From assembly GCA_030141605.1 (NCBI GenBank), contig JAQGDQ010000020.1, positions 1,264,001 to 1,304,498 of the forward strand: 40,498 nucleotides of DNA. The letters run 5' to 3'. The stretch is from Tubiluchus corallicola (Eukaryota > Priapulida > Priapulimorpha > Priapulimorphida > Tubiluchidae). A model generated the notes under the pieces. The model did no database searches and was not told where the DNA came from. It saw only the letters and a list, made by a program, of their open reading frames with translations. Of the stretch, positions 31,593 through 40,386 are shown piece after piece (position 1 is the stretch's first letter; each line of letters opens with the position of its first letter). Position numbers and translations under genes: made by a program.

Positions 31593-31903
31593 AAAGCTTT
31601 CGATGGTGTTTGGATAAGTTGGCTACTGTACAAGTTGTATCAATATTGTATAGTGGTATTAAAGGCATCATTTATACGTATAATACGTATTAAAGGTACG
31701 TATTATATCAATATGGTATTAAAGGAAACGTGTTGTGTCTTATTAGTACATTTTTAAAAAATAGGAAAATTGTTTTACGTATTAATGGCCATTCATCTCC
31801 AAAGTACAATTGTCAGTTGGGTTTCCCACAAGGTTCCGTTTTGTCACCATTACTGTTTGTTATCATAACAAGAATCCTTTATTTGCTGCCCTATCGGAAT
31901 TAA
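31593..31903 (+). pseudogene. LINE reverse-transcriptase relic (palm motifs)
   Basis: KAFDGVW at 31593 in one frame matches the RT motif A block. From 31730 a second frame reads STFLKNRKIVLRINGHSS and then CQLGFPQGSVLSPLLFVI, the motif B block (GxPQGSxLSPLLF). The frames differ, the YADD block is missing and a stop closes the frame at 31901, so the copy is dead. A jockey/CR1-like clade is likely. A CT-rich microsatellite abuts its 5' side. Confidence 0.8.
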
Positions 31904-31927
31904 TTTGTTAGAAATTTTACATCGTAA

Positions 31928-32030
31928 TGGCGCGTTCAGACGCAGCGACTTCTCTCGTAACATGCTGCAACATGTGAACGGTTTGGCAACTTCTGTGAAC
32001 TGTTTAAGTTCGGTTTAAACAAAACGGGTC
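31928..32030. mobile_element. Fragment resembling the GCGTTCACAC-terminus family
   Basis: TGGCGCGTTCAGACGCAGCG, followed by CTTCTCTCGTAACATG and AACATGTGAACGG, resembles the terminus and subterminal words of the element at 22852. No second end was found nearby. Confidence 0.4.
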
Positions 32031-32129
32031 AAGTCTTAAAAAGTGTGATCGGTGAACTGAGAAACGTTGATTATGATTCAAAATACGTAATAATAAGTAT
32101 GTTTCTATATGAAGTAGTAGTAGAGGTAA

Positions 32130-32287
32130 TAGTTGTTAGAATAGGAAGAGAAGGAGGAGGCAGAACAGGAGGAGGAAGAGCACCAGGAACAGCAGCAGTA
32201 GAAGCGGCAATAGTTGTTGAACAGGAAGAGAAGGAGAAGGCAGAGCAGGAGGAGGAAGAGCACCAGGAACAGCAGCAGCGACAATGA
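32130..32287. repeat. Purine-rich imperfect duplication
   Basis: Two imperfect copies of a GGAAGAGAAGGAGGAGGCAG / GAGCACCAGGAACAGCAGCA block of about 80 bp. It is low-complexity sequence; the Glu/Gln-rich frame has no other support. Confidence 0.75.
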
Positions 32288-32497
32288 CATTTTCTTCTCC
32301 CTTTTATCTTTGTTGCGAAAGGGGGGAAAATAAAAAACGGACAAAAGGAAGTAAAAGAAAAGCAAAAGAAAAAACTAAATGGCAAAATTATTAAGATTTT
32401 TAATAATCTTAAAATACCAAGTACTAGAAATAAAATACTTTGCGGTTTTTTAATGAAAATTAAAATAATTTGCAGCAAGATCTGCAATTTTATTGAT

Positions 32498-32670
32498 ACA
32501 TTAGAATGCTCAGTTATTGATACATTAGAATGCTCAGTTATTGATACATTAGAATGCTCAGTTATTGATACATTTGAATGCTCAGTTATTGATACATTAG
32601 AATGCTCAGTTATTGATACATTAGAATGCTCAGTTATTGATACATTAGAATGCTCAGTTATTGATACATA
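32498..32670. repeat. 24-bp minisatellite (7 units)
   Basis: Units of 24 bp contain GTTATTGATACATTAGAATG and CTCA. Because 24 is divisible by three, an IDTLECSV peptide frame stays open; nothing suggests it is translated. Confidence 0.92.
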
Positions 32671-33087
32671 ATGAACTATCTACACTAAAGTTGACAACAT
32701 ATATATATATATACAGTGTTCTGCTTAATAAATATTGTAACGCTTCTTTATAATTTACTAGCTACGAATTTGTGAAAAAGTGCAGAATCAGATTTACAGT
32801 AACATTGACATCTAAATAAATAAACAGTCTAAGATTCAACAAATGGCTAAACTAATAAGCACAGTGACTCAGAAATTACTCAAACTATATAGAAAAAAGT
32901 TGAAGAATAAAATAAGAATAAAATAGATAAAATTTAGAAAAGCTGAAATAACAAATAATATGGATAATAAACAGTGGCCATTATAAATATCTTCACGAGG
33001 TATGTGTTATCTCTTTCTTATGTCACGCTTGCTAAAAGATCACGCACATGGTTCGTTTTGCCATCTACAAAGTCATTAATTGAATTA

Positions 33088-33208
33088 TTACTACGGCCAA
33101 ATCACGTTGAAAACACAGGTTCTCCTCTGATCACCGAAGTTAAGCAACGTAGAGCCTGGTTAGTACTTGGATGGGTGACCGCCTAGGAATACCAGGTGCT
33201 GTAGGCTT
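33088..33208 (+). rRNA. 5S rRNA-like head of SINE (not a functional rRNA gene)
   Basis: The segment matches eukaryotic 5S rRNA along its length: CTACGGCCAAATCACGTTG, GATCACCGAAGTTAAGCAAC, then GGTTAGTACTTGGATGGGTG, ACCGCCTAGGAATACC and GGTGCTGTAGGCTT. The internal polymerase III control region (A box AGTTAAGCAACG and C box GGATGGGTGACC) is kept. Changes against typical invertebrate 5S (CCTCTGATC, GTAGAGCC) and the absence of a T-run right after position 33208 fit a SINE promoter head. Confidence 0.8.
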
Positions 33209-33637
33209 GCGGGATGCCCACACTGTATCTCGACACTAGGCGGAGGAGCTGCACAAGCAGCCAACGGCTAGAGGGTGGAGGAGGTCAAGTGACCCAACAG
33301 CCATGTGTGGAGGAGTAAACCTTCCAAATCAAGATGGAGCCCCGAAGGCGGACCAGTGCAGCATGCTCACTGACTCCGGCAGTTCCTGCAACCAACCTGG
33401 TGCCAAACGTATCGCTCCGCTTTCCTTTGGACTACTCTAGGGAGGAAGAGAGGGGGTTCCTGTTGTCTGGGCAACTCAGGATCCCCATACACCTTGCCCA
33501 GGCGTGCGCCCTGGAGACGTTCAAGGATCGCACTGCTCAGCCACAGTCGACGCTGCAGCTCCATCAATGTGATCAAAAACTGACTCTCTTGGCGCACACT
33601 CCATTGTCTTCCGAGACAGAAGGATGCCAACAACAAC
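33088..33637 (+). mobile_element. 5S-rRNA-derived SINE (SINE3 type), apparently full length
   Basis: The head (33088-33208) is a recognisable 5S rRNA gene, and a GC-rich body of about 420 bp ends in a short CAA repeat tail. The element is bracketed by a perfect 10-bp target duplication, AATTGAATTA, at 33078-33087 and 33638-33647. This is the hallmark of retroposition, so it is not an array 5S gene. The body (GATGGAGCCCCGAAGGCGGA; TTCCGAGACAGAAGGATGCC) has open frames on both strands but no recognisable protein. GC content is far above the flanks. The tail probably matches the 3' end of a partner LINE (inference). Confidence 0.87.
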
Positions 33638-33714
33638 AATTGAATTAATTTAATTTCAAGAGTACTAATATGTACGTATTTTACACTGTACTTTTTGTAT
33701 GTTACATTAACTGA

Positions 33715-34690
33715 TTACGCTAGAACCATTTCTATGCCTGAATGTTGATTGAAATTCAGCTCATCAAACGCTAGAAGCATTTCTATGCCTGAATGTTGAT
33801 TGAAATACAACTCATCAAACACTGGAACCATTTCTATGCCTGAATGTTGATTGAAATCCAACTCATCAAACGCTAGAACCATTTCTATGTCTGAATGTTG
33901 ATTAAAATCCAACTCATCAAACGCTAGAACCATTTCTATGCCTGAATGTTGATTGAAATTCAACTCATCACACGCTAGAACCATTTCTATGCCTGAATGT
34001 TGATTGAAATTCAACTCACCAAACGCTAGAACCATTTCTATGCCTGAATGTTGATTGAAATCCAACTCACCAAACGCTAGAACAATTTCTATGCCTGAAT
34101 GTTGATTGAAATTCAATTCATCAAACGCTAGAACCATTTCTGTGCCTGAATGTTGATTGAAATCCAACTCATCAAACGCTAGAACCATTTCTATGCCTGA
34201 ATGTTGATTGAAATTCAACTCATCACACGCTAGAACCATTTCTATGCCTGAATGTTGATTGAAATTCAACTCATCAAACGCTAGAACCATTTCTATGCCT
34301 GAATGTTGATTGAAATCCAACTCATCAAACGCTAGAACCATTTCTGTGCCTGAATGTTGATTGAAATTCAATTCATCAAACGCTAGAACCATTTCTGTGC
34401 CTGAATGTTGATTGAAATTCAATTCATCAAACGCTAGAACCATTTCTGTGCCTGAATGTTGATTGAAATCCAACTCATCAAACGCTAGAACCATTTCTAT
34501 GCCTGAATGTTGATTGAAATACAACTCATCAAACGCTAGAACCATTTCTGTGCCTGAATGTTGATTGAAATTCAATTCATCAAACGCTAGAACCATTTCT
34601 GTGCCTGAATGTTGATTGAAATCCAACTCATCAAACGCTAGAACCATTTCTATACCTGAATGTTGATTGAAATTCAATTCATCAAACGCT
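33715..34690 (-). repeat. 51-bp minisatellite (about 19 units) overlapping the kinase stop codon
   Basis: There are 19 units of 51 bp with few indels. The first unit begins at the kinase gene's final Ser-Val-stop codons, so each unit repeats TGATGA in the kinase frame. In another - strand frame the whole array is open, giving 17-residue units such as [17 protein letters not shown] up to a stop at 33717-33715. No ATG precedes the array in that frame (the open stretch starts at a GTG), and many unit differences are amino-acid changing. It most likely lies in the 3' UTR. Confidence 0.85.
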
Positions 34691-35171
34691 GGCTGCTTTC
34701 TTTTCTTGTTCTTCTCCACACGTCATCAACACGTCATTGGCTGAAAGAGGCGGTGACACAAACACGTCATCATCATCATAATCTTCCAATAGGAGTGAGG
34801 TTTCGGGACATTTTCCTGGACCAAACAAACTCAACTGCTGGGATAAACTCATGGCTGCTCGATAGCTTCCTGATCTGGTAGTTCGTGGTCGGATGCTGCT
34901 GTCCAATGAAGACACAGGCTGTATGGAAGATCCATTGAAGGCGCTACTTGAACTGCCAGTGAACAGAGCACCTGCAGACGTTCGACTACTTCTTGATCCT
35001 CTTGAACGGTTGTTGGAACAGGACGTCCTGCGGTTGGGTTTGGTGTTGTCCATTGTGCTGGTGGATGGTGATCGTCTAAACACGGCAGGTTCCACATATG
35101 GCTGAAGACTTCCACTGACAGAGATTCTTCGGACTATGTTGCTCTCTGTGTTGGAGTCAAGAGTGACGTCA
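34682..35171 (-). CDS. Kinase terminal exon (C-tail and stop)
   Basis: The acceptor TTGTTTCAG ends at 35172. The frame then reads [20 protein letters not shown], a Ser/Arg/Thr-rich stretch, [15 protein letters not shown], an acidic [16 protein letters not shown] patch and a final [14 protein letters not shown] before TGA at 34684-34682. No domain is recognised. Tyr residues ([14 protein letters not shown]) could be phosphorylation sites (inference). The stop codon is already inside the first unit of the neighbouring 51-bp tandem array. Confidence 0.85.
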
Positions 35172-38100
35172 CTGAAACAATTATTAAAGTCAGTTGATTG
35201 TCAAACGAATCCTTTTGAACGAAAACTACGCCATCTTGAATTTTTCAACTTCCCCGAAGTGGCCCGCTAGACATCATCATTCAGATTCTTAATGTAAAGA
35301 TCGTCACGAGTCAGTATTAGCAAAAACCCACGTGGACTCTCACACTAAACATACTAAAATAACTTTTCTACGAAAGCGTTTCATGGAATTTTGTTTGCAA
35401 CGTTCTTCGAAAGTTCATTTTTTCCCAATTTCAAGGAAACAATTTCAATCTATTACTCCGTCAAACCACAAAACTGTTGGTACCTCAGTAACTTTACACT
35501 TACTCAATAAACAGTATTCGGTGTTATTCTGTTCACACTCATAGAGGCGGCATAGAGGCAGTTTCGAGTCATTCTGCGAAGAACGGGTGGACCATTATCA
35601 GAACACCTAATGTAACTTTAATGTTTCTAATTTAACGTATTCTCTGTGATTCTGTGTTAAGAGATCCTATATAGCAACAAATCTGTGTTAACAGATCCTG
35701 TATAGTAACAAATCTGTGTTAACAGATCCTATATAGTAACAAATCTGTGTTAACAGATCCTATATAGTAACAAATCTGTGTTAACGGATCCTATATAGTA
35801 ACAAATCTGCACTAACAGATCCTATATAGTAACAAATCTGTGTTAACAGATCCTATATAGTAACAAATCTGTATTAACAGATCCTATATAGTAACAAATC
35901 TGTATTAACAGATCCTATATAGTAACAAACCTGTGTTAACAGATCCTATATAGTAACAAATCTGTGTTAACAGATCCTATATAGTAACAAATCTGTGTTA
36001 ACTGATCCTATATAGTAACAAATCTGTATTAACAGATCCTATATAGTAACAAATCTGTATTAACAGATCCTATATAGTAACAAATCTGTGTTAACAGATC
36101 CTATATAGTAACAAATCTGTGTTAACAGATCCTATATAGTAACAAATCTGTGTTAACAGGCTTGATACTAGGGTTTTGCATTTATGTCGGAAAATATTCT
36201 ACGCAGACTAATGTTCTTTGTACTGCAAACCAACGTTAGATAAAGTAAACTGTTCCTGCATATAATACTTACTTATACATTTCGCCAGGCGTGTAAATCA
36301 CATTTAAATCTAAGTGCTTGTCTGCATGAGGTATCATTGCCTGCAATTCCTGAGTAATTGTACCAAATAGAGGACGTTTATTTGCATCATACTGCCAGCA
36401 TCTGGTCATTATGTTATACCTGAAATTGTAGAAAGAATGAATGCGATGTTAACATATAAAGCGTACGTCGCTTTGGCATTTGATATGAAACAAATGTATC
36501 AGAAAACAATGTCAAGTTCAAGTGCACTGAAAACAAATGTAAAATACCGTATTTATTCGAGTATAACGCGCAAAATTTTCTACATAAAAAAGAAGTCAAA
36601 GTTTGTGTGCGCGTTATAAACAAGTGCTGGGGTGAGGCGTAGATAAGGAAATAATCAATAATATTTGCGTCATCAGCAGACTTTGTCAGACGGTGCAACG
36701 TCTAGACGGTTTGTCTAGGGTGTCTGGCCCACGAAAATCGAGCAGCTAGCCGAGAATTCACTGTACCAGAGACGAATGTTAGAGACTGGAATTGTTCAAC
36801 AACGTTTGTCACTTACAATGCTTGGTCTGAGCCGAGAAAAAGTGAAACAAAATTTTATACCGATTTTTAATCGAAAATTAGGGGTGCGCGTTATACACGT
36901 GCGCGCGTTCTACTCGAATAAATACGGTACATTGAACTAAATTAAACGTGTAAACAGACTAAAAAATAAACAAAAAAAGCTGTATGAAACGACAAAAATG
37001 CCAAATATACATTTGCTAAATGGGATGAAATGTCAGAAACGGTGAAAGAGGTTCAAATTACATAGGGAAAATCGCTTAGCTTGTACTTACAATTCATCAG
37101 AGCAGAAGTTAGTCTTCTCTAGTCTGTTTCCTCCTAGCAAAACGTTGAGGATTTCATCTTCTTCCATACCAGGATAAGGAGTTATACCTACAATTTAACA
37201 AAGATATAAATCTTGCTTGCTACACCACTGCATTCTTAAAATTCAGTTAAGTTTTATTTTCACTCAAATGGTGCAATCTTGCTTGTAATAACATCATTCC
37301 TAACTATTACAATTGTATGCTTGCAAACCAAAACCGTCCATAAATCGGCAAAGTTAAAACTACGTTATGATGCTTCAAAGTAGAATGCACCAAAATGTGG
37401 CCAAAACTCAATTTTTCGTTTTTTTATAAAAACGACTATTAAATATATTGGACTTTGATATTCCAGCATCAAATCATCAGGATAATGTTAAAGAAATGCT
37501 AAAAATCTAATTTTATAAACCCGTGCCCACTTCTGTGCCTAAAAGCTAGTACTACAATTGCAAAAAGTAGTCGTTGAAACAGTCACTTTGCTTCAGATTT
37601 TTTTCTACTGCCAAGCCTAGAGCTTCGTCAGACTTCGCCATCTACAGGATTTAAGTATAACTTCAATGTGTTGCTGCAGAGTCCGTAGCAACCAACATTT
37701 GTGCGGTTGCTAAGTGTTTTGTAGAAACGTGACAAAAAACAATGGCTAACTTCAACAGTGATTTTCTCAAGATTATGTTTTCCAGTGTGCAGCCTGCACC
37801 TCACCTTCAACGTGGATTATCACAGCTTAGAAATAACATAGAGTGGTGAACTTGGTATCAAAATGATCCTCGTGAAATGGAGATTCAGGATACGTGAATC
37901 ACTAGAAAAGCTTAATTGACGACCTATGAACGATTTTGCTATGCAAGCACACATATATGCTGTTACGTTTGTGCAATGCGTGCATTGTATACTTATTTTC
38001 ACTATTATTGCTTCATAAGAAGTTAAATTTTAAACAGTTTCAGCTGCAATATATTCATTTGAAGACAATTTTGCACAACTTCGTCATAAGGTAACTAAGG

Positions 38101-39215
38101 CTCAGTTGATATTTCAAATAAACTAATTGAAATCGTTTTTCAAGTAAAAAATATTTTTCGTGAACATAGACACTAGTAGCTTTAATCAAAATAGATCTAA
38201 TCTTACCCATAGTAGTAATCTCCCAGAGTAAAACACCAAAGGACCACACATCGCTTGCATAAGACCGCTTTCCATTCATCAAAGACTCAATTGCTGCCCA
38301 TCTAACTAAAACCGTGTCGTCTGCAAAACAAAAACACCTTATATATGTTTTTCTTTTCAAACTCTCGCAAAAATTATTTGTAAAAAGTTACAAGTTAAGT
38401 TAAACATTTTGAGTTGACACAAATTTCCGTTTTGACAGTAATAATTGACGTCATTGGTCTATCACTGCACCTCCGCCATTTTGACAGTAATAATTGACCT
38501 CATTGGTCTATCGCTGCGCCTCCGCCATTTTGACTGTAATAATTGACGTCATTTGTCTATCACTGCACCTCCGCCATTTTGACAGTAATAATTGACGTCA
38601 TTGGTCTATCGCTATGCCTCCGCCATTTTGACAGTAATAATTGACCTCATTGGTCTATCGCTGCGCCTCCGCCATTTTGACAGTAATAATTGACGTCATT
38701 GGTCTATCGCTGCGCCTCCGCCATTTTGACAGTAATAATTGACGTCATTTGTCTATCACTGCACCTCCGCCATTTTGACAGTAATAATTGACGTCATTGG
38801 TCTATCGCTATGCCTCCGCCATTTTGACAGTAATAATTGACCTCATTGGTCTATCGCTGCGCCTCCGCCATTTTGACAGTAATAATTGACCTCATTGGTC
38901 TATCGCTGCGCCTCCGCCATTTTGACTGTAATAATTGACGTCATTGGTCTATCGCCATGCCTCCGCCATTTTGACAGTAATAATTGACACCATTGGTCTA
39001 TCGCAGCGCCTCCACTATGACGTAGCACGTCATACGTCATAACAACTCTCTTTAACAAGCAACTTGACAACTGATGTCTAATCAGCGGATAAACTGACTG
39101 TCATTTTTCATTCACAAAATTTGCAAGGCAGCAGATATTTTAACAAGAAATTAAAACTTTAAGTAGCCAAAAGATGCCATCACAATTTTAGCAGAATGTA
39201 GTCGGGGCTCGTTGT

Positions 39216-39267
<52 letters not shown>

Positions 39268-39272
39268 CGTCT

Positions 39273-39315
<43 letters not shown>

Positions 39316-39564
39316 TGTTGTTGTTGTTGTCGTTGTTGTTCAGACAAGTTGAATTTTGCCAAGCGTTTGTAAGAACAGACCCCAGAGTAAGAGATTACGA
39401 AAAGAAAGACGTATTTTTGTACCATTTTCACTTTCTTCTTCTTCGTCTTTCATTGTGTCACGCGCACTACTGAAGTCGCTAATTTTGACTGTACCATCAT
39501 CTGTTAGCAGCACATTTCTAGCTGCCAAACTTCCATGAACGTAACCTTTTTCCGAAATGTAGTT
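34682..39564 (-). CDS. Tyrosine-kinase-like gene, 3' part (predicted pseudokinase)
   Basis: Five exons (39423-39564, 38207-38320, 37091-37187, 36273-36419, 34682-35171) join in phase to give 329 aa plus stop. In order they show the catalytic loop ([13 protein letters not shown]), the metal-binding loop (KISDFSSAR), an acidic activation loop (KDEEEESEN), VRWAAIESL, the subdomain IX block [23 protein letters not shown], and subdomain [17 protein letters not shown]. These are tyrosine-kinase signatures. The catalytic Asp of HRD is Ser, the Gly of DFG is Ser, APE is AIE, and no activation-loop Tyr is present. The metal-binding Asp of DFG and the LAARN Asn remain. A 190-residue tail is Ser/Arg-rich and ends in an acidic [10 protein letters not shown] patch. 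The N-lobe (glycine loop, VAIK Lys) and any membrane segment lie beyond the right edge, so receptor status is not shown. Confidence 0.88.
35652..36160. repeat. 31-bp minisatellite in kinase intron (about 16 units)
   Basis: The unit contains ACAGAT, a CCTATATAGTAACAA core and ATCTGT, so each unit has a short inverted repeat able to form a hairpin. Units are nearly identical, with differences such as ATCTGTATT for ATCTGTGTT. Confidence 0.92.
36273..36419 (-). CDS. Kinase exon with subdomain XI
   Basis: The acceptor CAATTTCAG ends at 36420 and the donor GTAAGT occupies 36272-36267. It encodes [20 protein letters not shown] and the end of the kinase fold, reaching VIYTPGEMY. The CW...RP spacing is standard for tyrosine kinases. 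A 31-bp minisatellite fills much of the following intron. Confidence 0.93.
36547..36927. mobile_element. TA-flanked MITE in kinase intron
   Basis: The ends are CCGTATTTATTCGAGTATAA (left) and the inverse of GTTCTACTCGAATAAATACGG (right), with TA on both sides (36545-36546 and 36928-36929). This is a Tc1/mariner-like (IS630) layout. The 381 bp have no coding capacity. The subterminal GCGCGTTATA motif occurs in both arms. Confidence 0.8.
37091..37187 (-). CDS. Kinase exon with TPYPGM
   Basis: The acceptor is AAATTGTAG and the donor is GTAAGT (37090-37085). It encodes [20 protein letters not shown] and [12 protein letters not shown], the alpha-G region of tyrosine kinases. It starts by completing a Gly codon from the previous exon and ends with two bases of Leu. 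Confidence 0.92.
38207..38320 (-). CDS. Kinase exon with subdomains VIII-IX
   Basis: The acceptor TTGTTTTGCAG ends at 38321 and the donor ATGG|GTAAGA starts at 38206. The exon encodes [18 protein letters not shown] and [20 protein letters not shown], equivalent to PVRWMAPESL and [12 protein letters not shown]. The strand, phase and motif content are unambiguous. Confidence 0.93.
38430..39012. repeat. 49-bp minisatellite with CRE, CCAAT and YY1-like motifs (12 units)
   Basis: Twelve units of 49 bp lie in the kinase intron between the exons at 38320 and 39423. Each has AATTGACnTCATTGGTCTAT and CCTCCGCCATTTTGAC or close variants. Seven units hold the palindrome TGACGTCA, four hold TGACCTCA and one TGACACCA. 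ATTGG is an inverted CCAAT box, and CAAAATGGCGG on the other strand fits the YY1 core. Units 3-6 and 7-10 look like a four-unit higher-order repeat. Motif identities come from known consensus sequences; function is inference. Confidence 0.88.
39212..39340. repeat. (TTG)n(TCG)n(TTG)n microsatellite
   Basis: A trinucleotide tract of TTG, then CGT/TCG, then TTG units lies in the kinase intron about 80 bp downstream of an exon donor. Long polyserine or polyglutamine frames across it are artefacts of the repeat. Confidence 0.95.
39423..39564 (-). CDS. Kinase exon with catalytic loop and DFG-equivalent
   Basis: The acceptor TTTGCTTTGCAG precedes AACTACATT (NYISEKG) in phase 0. The exon holds HGSLAARN and DFSSAR and ends after the acidic run with a phase-1 donor G|GTACAA at 39423/39422. 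That donor is weaker than the others, but its phase matches the next exon exactly (Asp codon). A longer form reading into the intron is possible. Confidence 0.82.
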
Positions 39565-39619
39565 CTGCAAAGCAAAATAAGATGAGTGAACTTTCTTGAT
39601 CCACTATATTATTATTATT

Positions 39620-40258
39620 ATTACTCTCGACACGAGCTGTCTAGTGTGAATGCCTCGTGAGTTAGTCTCGACACGAGCTGTCTAGTGTGAATGCCTCGTG
39701 AGTTACTCATGACACGAGCTGTCTAGTGTGAATGCCTCGTGAGTTACTCATGACACGAGCTGTCTAGTGTGAATGCCTCGTGAGTTACTCTCGACACGAG
39801 CTGTCTAGTGCGAATGCCTCGTGAGTTACTCTCGACACGGGCTGTCTAGTGTGAATGCCTCGTGAGTTACTTTCGACACGAGCTGTCTAGTGTGAATACC
39901 TCGTGAGTTACTCACGACACGAGCTGCCTAGTGTGAATGCCTCGTGAGTTACTCTCGACACGAGCTGTCTAGTGTGAATGCCTAGTGAGTTACTCTCGAC
40001 ACGAGCTGTCTAGTGTGAATGCCTCGTGAGTTACTCTCGACACGAGCTGTCTAGTGTGAATGCCTCATGAGTTACTCCCGACACGAGCTGTCTAGTGTGA
40101 ATGCCTCGTGAGTTACTCTCGACACTTCTTGCATCTAATAGAGAAGCGAGTGTCAGCATCTACTATTGGACATTAATTTGCAGTGAGTTTTGCTCTCTAT
40201 TCTGAACACGCTTGCGACTTACTTTGTTGAAATAACTCGCTAGTCTGAATGCGCCTTA
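39620..40258. mobile_element. GAGTTACT-family element with 41-bp tandem array and right terminus
   Basis: About 12 units of 41 bp (GTGAGTTACTCTCGACACGA, then GCTGTCTAGTGTGAATGCCTC) run to about 40128. They are followed by a unique 3' segment ending in AACTCGCTAGTCTGAATGCG and CCTTAA. This end is the inverse of the left end of the element at 22852 (CGGCGCGTTCACACTAGCGAG). The segment after the array also matches the equivalent part of that element (GAGTGTCA, TTTTGCTCT, ACACGCTTGC). The left end is not visible, so the copy is truncated or replaced by the array. Confidence 0.72.
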
Positions 40259-40386
40259 AGTCCTCTAAAATAACTATTTATCAAAGTATGCTTATGAAAA
40301 TGTCAGGTTTCCAGAATTTTTTTATATTGCCAGATATACTAGTGTTTGTAGCATTCGACACTGTGACATATGCATCTTTTTCTTCA

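Noticed and set aside
31359-31692. Ser/Leu- and Arg/Glu-rich frames
   Set aside because: Translation of a CT-rich microsatellite on both strands. Only the downstream RT motif pieces were kept.
32045-32487. Glu/Gln-rich + frame and Ser/Phe-rich - frame
   Set aside because: Low-complexity purine repeat; no independent evidence for translation.
33088-33208. Functional 5S rRNA gene
   Set aside because: Single copy with substitutions, fused to a SINE body and flanked by a target duplication; no T-run terminator directly after.
33334-33648. 104-codon frame starting MEPRRRTSAACS, and an antisense 90-codon frame
   Set aside because: Both lie in the body of the 5S-SINE, which is GC-rich and poor in stops; no recognisable protein.
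34849-35115. Second antisense frame in the kinase last exon ([12 protein letters not shown])
   Set aside because: It overlaps the terminal exon in another phase; the chosen phase is fixed by the upstream kinase exons.
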